This document shows positions 57,005-64,000 of a stretch of 64,000 bases of DNA, one piece after another; position 1 is the first letter of the stretch, and every line of letters begins with the position of its first letter. The DNA is from Trileptium ribeirensis. Lineage: Eukaryota > Nematoda > Enoplea > Enoplida > Thoracostomopsidae. Under the pieces are notes generated by a model that did not search any database, was not told where the DNA came from, and was given only the letters and a program-made list of their open reading frames with translations. The translations under genes and the position numbers were made by a program. The stretch is from positions 1-64,000 of the forward strand of contig JASANE010009913.1 in NCBI GenBank assembly GCA_030248225.1, read 5' to 3'.

Positions 57005-58330
57005 CACGTAGGCTACAATATCCATATTTAACTCGTTCTCCAATTACGATATTGTCATTGCAACATCGAAAACATTTTAACCAGTAGCCGAATGGGCTAC
57101 GATGTTGGTAGCTGTTAGAAAATAAGGTAACGAATTAAAGTTGGCATGATGCCCATAATTAACTCGTTCTCCAATTACGATATTGTAACTGCAACATACG
57201 AAAACATATACAGCTCGTAGCCGCATAGGCTACAATGTTGGTAGCTGTTAGAAAATAAGGTAATGAATTAAGTTTGACGTGTGCCCATATTTGACTCGTT
57301 CTCCAATTACGATATTGTCATTGCAACATCCGATAACATTTTCAGCCCGTAGCCGAATAGGCTACGAGGTTGGTAGCTGTTAGAAAATAAGGTAACGGAT
57401 TAAGGTTGACGTGTGCCCATATTTAAATCGTTCTCCAATTACGATATTGTCATTGCAACATCCAAAAACATATACAGCTCGTAGCCGCATGGGCTACGAT
57501 TTTGGTAGGTGTTATAAAATAAGGTAATGAATTAAGGTTGACGTGTACCCATATTTAACTTGTTCTCTAATTACGAAATTGTCATTGCAACATCCGAAAA
57601 CACTTACAGCTCGTAGCTGCATGGGCTACGATGTTGGTAGCTGTTAGAAAATAAGGTAATGAATTAAGGTTGACGTGTGAGCGTATTTAACTCGTTCTCC
57701 AACTACAATATTGTCATTGCAACATCGAAAACATTTACAGCCCGTAGCCGCATGGGCTACGATGTTGGTAGCTGTTAGAAAATAAGGTAATGAATTAAGG
57801 TTGATGTGTGCCCATATTTAACTCGTTCTCCAATTACGATATTGTCATTGCAACATCGAAAACATTTACAGCTCGTACCCGCACGGGCTACGATGTTGGT
57901 AGCTGTTAGAAAACAAGGTAATGAATTAAGGTTGACGTGTGCCCATATTTAACTAGTTCTCCAATTACGATATTGTCATTGCAACATCCTAAAACATTTA
58001 CAACTCGTAGCCGCATGGGCTACGATGTTGGTAGCTGTTAGAAAATAAGATAATGAATTAAGGTTCACGTATACCCATGTGTAACTCGTTCTCCAATTAC
58101 GATATTGTCATTGCAACATCCGAAAACATTTACAGCTCGTAGCCGCACTGGCCACGATGTTGGTAGCTCTTAAAAATAAGGTAATGAATTAAGATTGACG
58201 TGTGCCCATATTGAACTCGTTCTGCAATTACGATATTGTCATTGCAACATCCGATAACATTTACATCCCGTGCCGCATGGGCCACGATGTTGGTAGCTAT
58301 TAAAAATAAGGTAATGAATTAAGGTTGACC
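57005..58330. repeat. Tandem array, ~10 units of 132 bp, right arm
   Basis: Reverse complement of the left array. Individual units can be paired with their partners (for example the unit with TTGACTCG near 57290 with GAGTCAAA near 45975), so the whole array was duplicated, not amplified independently. Confidence 0.92.
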
Positions 58331-58891
58331 CATATTTTCCAACAAACAATCAAAGTCTGTATAAATGACGTAGGGTGTTGGTTGCAGTCGGTAAAGGTTG
58401 CCAAACTAGATGGTGGAACCCAATGGTGGTACGTCTACGCGAGATAGTTGATTGCTGCGACCCCGTTACACGTGCTCATTTTAACGCTGTTGACTGTAGC
58501 ATGGTAAGAGAGATTTTTCAAAAAATACATCATCTTATTGTGTCCCCTCTGACTGCTCAATAATGAATCCAGGTTACGCACTGAGCAATATTGTTCTTAT
58601 TAAAGCAAAATGTGAATGTATTGTTGATGTTAAGTTATTATAACTAAGAGTGGGTTAATTTTGTCGTTTCTAATCCTTAAACGTTGACAGTTTTGTTCTT
58701 TTGTCCTTCAAATCGAGGTAATTCTTGAAGTTTGACGAGGTAATTTATCCCAGTCATATCGAGCTCATTTTCGTAAGGCTGATTAGTTTTCGATGCGTCG
58801 AGGAATTGTTTGTAGTCGAAGAGGGAAACACCGACAATATTGACCCTAAAAGCATTTATTGTCGTTGTTTTGAATGTTTAACTACGTGTTT

Positions 58892-60963
58892 ACTTCGCAT
58901 TGATCTGGATAATTGAATGTATGTTGATGCTTGAAGTGGTTGGTAGATGCTACGGTGAACAACCGCGTCACGCACATCCTGAAGTAACCATCCCGATACA
59001 CTAGCCTCGAAATCTTCTAGTTTATACACAGCTCATCAAAAATAACCGTTAGTTCTAGGTTAATATCGTTGCCTGGTAGTACTGAACGCACCTGCAACGC
59101 ATAAGTGATGTTGAGTATAAAATATCGCCTTAATTACTCACAGTATTATTAGTAATATATGTATTAAAATACATTAATGTTTAAAAGACTAGATAGCAAC
59201 AGTTGAAAACCATTCAGTATCATTTATATAATAGCTGTATCAGAAAATCATAGCATTGAAGTGCTGAAACGCTTACTTTATTGAAGTATGCGGTCAAGGA
59301 GCCGTCCAGTTTATTATGAAGCAATCAATCCACACAGATTCATAGTTGGACTGCTAGACGATGCTGTTCTTCAAGAAGTTAGTTTTTCCACCGTTTTTCG
59401 AGAATGGTTGAGCAAAATTGCGATGTCGTTAGCGAATGGTTAGGGTTCAATAGTAAAGTAAAATGTGAATTCCAGCAAACCCTAATATCAGATCATTTTG
59501 TTGTGTCCATCTAGAATTACATTCCAAAATGGTAAAAGCACAAGCTGGTTCGAAACCATATTGTGGAAGAAACATGTATAAAATTGTATAAAATCCATGG
59601 TTCTATGGATATTTTAATGCGATTTAAATATTAATGAATTTAAAATTTTTATAATTTTCATTATTAATATTGGATTGCTTCCCCGCTCCATATTACCGCC
59701 AGGTGTGAATATTTACATCCCTAATTCAAAATTTCCTAAAAATACTATATCACCTATTTCTTGTATAAATTTTAGTATTGTAGCTCAATTCGCACCCCAA
59801 GTTATATCTAACAAAAAAGTTAATCTTCGTACATAATAATTCACATCTCGTATGTGCAAAATTGTTAATATGAAATATATATAATTTTAGCAGTTAAATG
59901 TAACTATGGTACTGACAACAATCATATTACGGGTAGTTATAATAATTGAATACTTTTTACATAAACTTATATCAAATGCAGCGTAAAAAATATTATTTTA
60001 AATTTTGAAAAGAGCGAATTATGAAGAAAACTGAAACCAGCTGGAGACAACCAAGGAAAACATAATTAAAACAATATTCCTGAAAACTTGGTCTGAAATA
60101 AGTAAATGTACCACAACTGGTCGGCTGTGCGGAAGTTTCCAGAAAATAATCACGAATGAGGCTATTGTTTTATGGCTGTATTACAAATCGCAAGAAATAA
60201 CAGTGTTCGATAACGGGATAGTAGGTAAACTACAGCCGGTGATCGTTATTCTGCGACGATCACACAAATCGATTTAGCTACTTTGACTTGTCAGTATTAC
60301 AACCCAATACCATTTTATATTTCAAGTTTTCCAGACATTAAAAATCAACTATGTGTAACTAAAAAATAAAGGGCCTTACAACACAAATAATCGTTTCTTA
60401 AATTTTTCCTATAGCTTTAAATAAGTTTTATTTTAGTGAATAAGAAGATATTCAATGAAAATTCATGAAATTGATAAGGATGTGCTGTACCATAAAACCA
60501 AAGGTGTCGTTAGCTAACATTTTGGAAAACATTATTTTATAAGAACAAATGGTACATTCTCGAGGCTAGTTGTAACTAAAAGAGTAGGTGCTCTAAAGAT
60601 TTAATTTTTGAGTAATATTTTATCTGTGTTCACGGGTGTAGCCAGTATTTCGGAAAGATATTCCAAATGGGGTTCCGCAATCATTGTTATTTCATACATT
60701 CACAGTTGTTACCTAGTCACGAAAATGGGCGAACAACTGCTATACCACTGACTAATGATAATGGTAACTGTATGACGATTCAGCTTTATTTGTATCTGCA
60801 GAGAAATTTCATACCAAAGACGTATTCCGTATTTCGAAAACAATCTGTTCATGTGCTAACGAATTGTTTATCAATGTATATATAAAAGCACTACAAGAAG
60901 TGCAAAGATTTCCGGAACCTTCTGGATTTAATCTTACCCGACTGTGGTTACGTTAATTTTCAG
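58892..60963. other. AT-rich stretch between palindrome and PAN gene
   Basis: No gene is recognised. A plus-strand reading near 59290-59400 ('YYEAINPHRFIVGLLDDAVL') is faintly gag-like but too weak to call. An upstream exon of the PAN gene may lie here. Confidence 0.35.
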
Positions 60964-61099
60964 AACTAATGCCAAAGTGTCAAAAGCAATATTGGTTCGA
61001 AAAAGTACCCGATCGTTCGCTAAACGTGAACAACAACGCCCTGATGATCAGCGCAGCGGATAAATTATCTCGGGATGAGTGTCTTACTGCATGTGCAAG
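60964..61099 (+). CDS. PAN/apple-domain protein, exon with first half of the domain
   Basis: 136 nt after the acceptor TTAATTTTCAG, entered in phase 1, left in phase 2 at donor GTTACC. It encodes CQKQYWFEKVPDRSLNVNNN and, further on, LSRDECLTACA. The 'F..VP.R.L' start and 'S.DECL..CA' helix are typical of PAN domains of invertebrate extracellular or cuticle-associated proteins, where the domain mediates protein or carbohydrate binding. Reading through the donor gives only a short tail to a stop at 61173, but joining to the exon at 62860 continues the domain. No signal peptide is in view; the gene's start must be upstream. Confidence 0.75.
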
Positions 61100-62859
61100 G
61101 TTACCTTGCTTTTATAATTTGTATAACATGTTCGCATATCGTCACCAACTCGTAAATCCCGACGACGCTGGTTGAACGCTACCCAGTTATATCGTCATGG
61201 GAACTAGTGTTGAACTCCAAAAACGTAATGTCAGAAAAGCGCACAAATATCTTTAACCTAAAGAAACTACTTTTATTTGTTTTTAAAATCAAAGTTGTTT
61301 ATCGGCTTCCGAGCAAGACAGTTTATATCCGGAACCCCCATGCCCTGACGGCGGTAGAGAAATAACAGTTTGAATTATGTTCTATATATTTAACGTCCCA
61401 AAACCATGCCTGCAAAACTTCAGGAACATTCCAGTCCAAAGTTAACTGTTTTATTATTGTGAAAAAATCCCACTATGGAATTCAAACAGAAATATATACA
61501 GAAAAGTCTAAAAACAAACGAAAGATTTTAAAATGGCAGCTGCGGTTTCAGCTAGATATAGACAAATACAGATTGCAAATTTATTCAGTTCCTATTGTAC
61601 ATACAAGACTTTACATTCACTGCAGGGTTCTGCTTATGAAACGCGTTCATATTGCTCGAGAATGAGAAGTTGTAGGCAAATGTATGTTTAACCATTACAT
61701 GCATTATTGTATGCTCTAGTGGGGGCAGAGACTTTCTAAAGGATTTTTAAAAGAGTCTTGACCCCCCTCCCCGCGGCGGCTCGCTTCCTCCCGCCGCTCC
61801 AACGGAATGGGAAAGGCAGGCGGGAAATTTTTGCTAATATTGGCCAAAATAGGATGAAAATAACAAACTGTTGTAAAAAAATGCGCAGTAAAACTTTTTG
61901 TAAAAAGGATCCTAAACTAAAAGAAGGGAAAAAGAAAAATTTATCCCTGACTTTCACAAATCCTTCGATACAATTTATTCCCCTCAAGACTGACCTTCGA
62001 CACCGATGGACCATAGCCCATTCTTGATTAACAATTTTTTCTGACTTTGTTCACACTTTTTTATTTTCTAACAAGTTTTTGATGCCAGGATTTAGGTCTC
62101 CACTCCTCCTGTCCCGTCTGGTTTCGCCAGTGATTGCATGCCTATTAGTATTACAATATCCACTATATATCGTCTACACTCTCAGGCTCAATAAACCGGC
62201 GTTTATGTTTACAATGCTGACGTGACCATATTGTTTTGATTAAAATACTCTATTTTTTTAAATACCTAAGTTTAACCTTAAAGACCAAGACGCGTATTGG
62301 AAAATGCAAGTTTTAGCTTAAAACTTCACTTATGTAGGTAGTTTTGTACTGTTGACTAAAACATGATTTACATATGTTTCAAGTTGGTGTAATGCAATTA
62401 CAACAGCTTTGAAGTGTTTTTATTTTCGCACTTAATGCTTCTCATTTGTTATATATTTAACATACTCTCAATTGCATATTAAATATATATTTTTTCAGCC
62501 ATCGTTAGGTATTTAGTGCACAAAGTTCCAAAAAATACGCAATTTCTGCATCAAATCCACAGCCTTACAGAAAAGGTGAATCCATAGCCTTTTTGTTTAA
62601 ACTACAGGTGTGCCTACGACGGTACAAACACATTTTAGCTAGTTTCGAAAATCGTGTTACGGATAATGGTTATTGTTATTGCTTAGCCGAATTTCAGACT
62701 CAGTTTTAGTTGTTTATTTTTTTGTTTTCAAATAACATAAATTGATATGCAATTTTCAAGGTATATTTGAGAAAGCGTCTACGAAGGTGCCTTTGTACAT
62801 GAATAAGTATTTACTATTTTAATGTATATAATTACATTTGCAATAAAATGATGTTACAG
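61100..62859. other. Intron of the PAN gene
   Basis: 1.76 kb. 61730-61880 is the third copy of the GC-rich dispersed repeat (CCCCGCGGCGGCTCG and GGCGGGAAATTTTTGCTAAT). The rest is AT-rich. Confidence 0.55.
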
Positions 62860-63002
62860 CGATTCCCGTTGTTTATGTGTGACGTATAATCGCAAGTCGC
62901 ATCGATGTTATCTCTGGGCAATAAATCAACAGGATACAAAATCCGGTCTATCACCCGATAAATCCGTTGACTTCTATGTGTCTAACTGCGCTTCTAAGCC
63001 AG
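62860..63002 (+). CDS. PAN/apple-domain protein, exon with second half of the domain
   Basis: 143 nt after the acceptor GATGTTACAG, entered in phase 2, left in phase 1 at GTGTGT. It encodes DSRCLCVTYNRKSHRCYLWA and, at the end, VDFYVSNCASKP. Joined to the previous exon it gives 'ECLTACASDSRCLCVTYN', the core C...C....C..V.Y pattern of a PAN domain, and 'VDFYVSNC' matches the terminal 'hydrophobic-D-Y/F-Y...C' strand. The next exon was not found before the window edge. Confidence 0.78.
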
Positions 63003-63139
63003 GTGTGTGTTTGTTTTACTACACAATAATAGTATGTGATATCGTATTTTCATACTGTAGCTCCGAAATTCATAACCCGGTAATACGGGACACCATCGCC
63101 CTTTAAACTCTGCTCGTTAATTCGTTACAATCAGTAGGA

Positions 63140-64000
63140 GGTGTCATCATCACCGGGAACGGGTCTTCTGACCATCTACGCCATGAAATGTCGCCAAAAG
63201 CAGTCCCCGTCTCGCGCTTCACACCTTGTCCCCACGTCTCGAAAGATCTCTTTTGTGGTCGCTTCTAACCGACACGCGGCGAAAAACAAGTGTCATCTTA
63301 GGGAAGCGGTCAGGATTCATAGGCCGCATATGATCAAACTATCCGAAACGTCACCACAATTGTGTTCTTTGTCTGGTATCGCTGTCGAATTTCTGCGCTA
63401 TGAATATGATCTCCAAGCGAAACGTCAAACATATGGCAGTAAAACATCATCTACAAGGCATTGAGTCGGCGATTGTAGATTTCGCGATCCGCCCAAGTTT
63501 CGCAGGCATACCAGAGGCATTTACCCGAAAGACAATTAGCTTAGTTTGAAGCGTAATATCTCTGCGCGACAGCGGGTGTTTATTAAGGAAAAATAATGCT
63601 GTAGATGCCTTAGCAACACTATTGGCGATCTACTACGATGACCCACCTGTACCATTGCCAATTGTGCCGAGTTATGTGAACTCATCCACCACTTCAAGTG
63701 TTTAACCGTTTACCAGGAGCACTAGCTTGCTACAGCAGCAATGGATTACCTTAGTCTTTTCGCCAATTGTTTTCAGAAAAACCCGTTTAGCAGAACACCA
63801 GAGTCTTAACAAAATTGACGGCAACCTGGCGGTGGAATTGCCTATCAATGTAACGTCCTCCGTAGTCTAGCCCGCTGAGATTGAGGCCTACGGTGAGAAC
63901 AACTCCATCCTCCATGGTGTCAAGGCTGTTTCTGACTGCGCAATTCACGGCATAGGTAAAAAGTGTGGGAGAGTATAGAGCCTTGCCTTACACATGTCTT
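63140..64000 (-). pseudogene. LINE fragment (RT end and C-terminal region), RTE/CR1-like
   Basis: Reading from the window's right edge on the minus strand: 'VRQGSILS', 'YAVNCAVRNSLDTMEDGVVL', 'GLNLSGLDY' (the YADD box reads Y-G-G-R with a frame slip), 'GEKTKVIH' and 'EVVDEFT.LGTIGNGTGGS'. Then come 'IANSVAKASTALFFLNKHPL', 'SRRDITLQTKLIVFRV', 'ACETW', 'GDHIHSAEIRQRYQT' and 'NPDRFPKMTL'. This is the order of the distal RT and tail of RTE/CR1-type elements. Several stops and frame changes make it dead. The element continues beyond the window. Confidence 0.8.

Larger units (their letters stand above)
44372..58891. repeat. Giant imperfect palindrome (arms ~6.1 kb, spacer ~2.3 kb)
   Basis: The sequence from about 44372 to 50482 is repeated in reverse complement from about 52785 to 58891. 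Paired coordinates sum to about 103265, drifting by a few bases through indels. Outer ends: ACACGTAGTTAAAC (left) against GTTTAACTACGTGT (right). Inner ends: CCTCTCCTAGAAGAAACA against TGTTTCTTCTAGGAGAGG. All the repeats inside one arm have a mirror partner in the other. No clear target-site duplication is seen; the left flank is the low-complexity block. Confidence 0.95.

Noticed and set aside
61736..62014. 92-codon minus-strand open frame
   Set aside because: It overlaps the third copy of the GC-rich dispersed repeat and has no domain.

Overview
The window is AT-rich animal (metazoan) genomic DNA in which small exons of spliced genes lie among many mobile elements and repeats. Two host genes can be assembled from exon-level homology with matching splice phases. 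(1) A BMP/TGF-beta type I receptor serine/threonine kinase lies on the minus strand. Eight exons between 41800 and 11575 join in frame from the cytoplasmic GS box to the stop codon. The ectodomain and transmembrane exons were not found. (2) A PAN/apple-domain protein lies on the plus strand, with two phase-matched exons between 60964 and 63002. The receptor, the PAN-domain protein and short 3' splice sites such as TTTAG and TTTAAG would fit an ecdysozoan, perhaps a large-intron nematode. That placement is a guess.

Layout. 1-11.5 kb: GC-rich repeat patches, tandem and dispersed repeats, and two MITEs with clear target-site duplications. 11.6-41.8 kb: the receptor gene. Its last intron holds a LINE fragment, a decayed Merlin DNA transposon and a BEL/Pao retrotransposon fragment whose two ends are both the LTR's outer (U3) end, in inverted orientation and flanked by a 5-bp duplication. 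Its 12.6-kb intron holds Penelope-like sequence interrupted by a second BEL/Pao element (TSD ATGAC), whose 5' LTR is in turn interrupted by a nonautonomous hAT element (TSD ATAGTATC). 43.6-44.4 kb: a block with almost no T on the plus strand. 44.4-58.9 kb: a giant imperfect palindrome with two arms of about 6.1 kb around a 2.3-kb spacer. Each arm contains, from the outside inward, an exon-like segment, an array of ten 132-bp repeats, an LTR-like promoter/splice-donor/poly(A) module, a 477-bp duplication, two minisatellites, satellite-like DNA and a MITE. The spacer holds a degenerate multi-pass membrane protein ORF and a LINE reverse-transcriptase relic. 61-64 kb: the PAN gene, then a LINE fragment running off the right edge.

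The receptor reading frame is intact across all eight exons although its introns carry five or more mobile elements, so the gene is probably functional. The retroelement ORFs all carry stops or frameshifts. Homology calls were made by eye from family motifs; no search was run.
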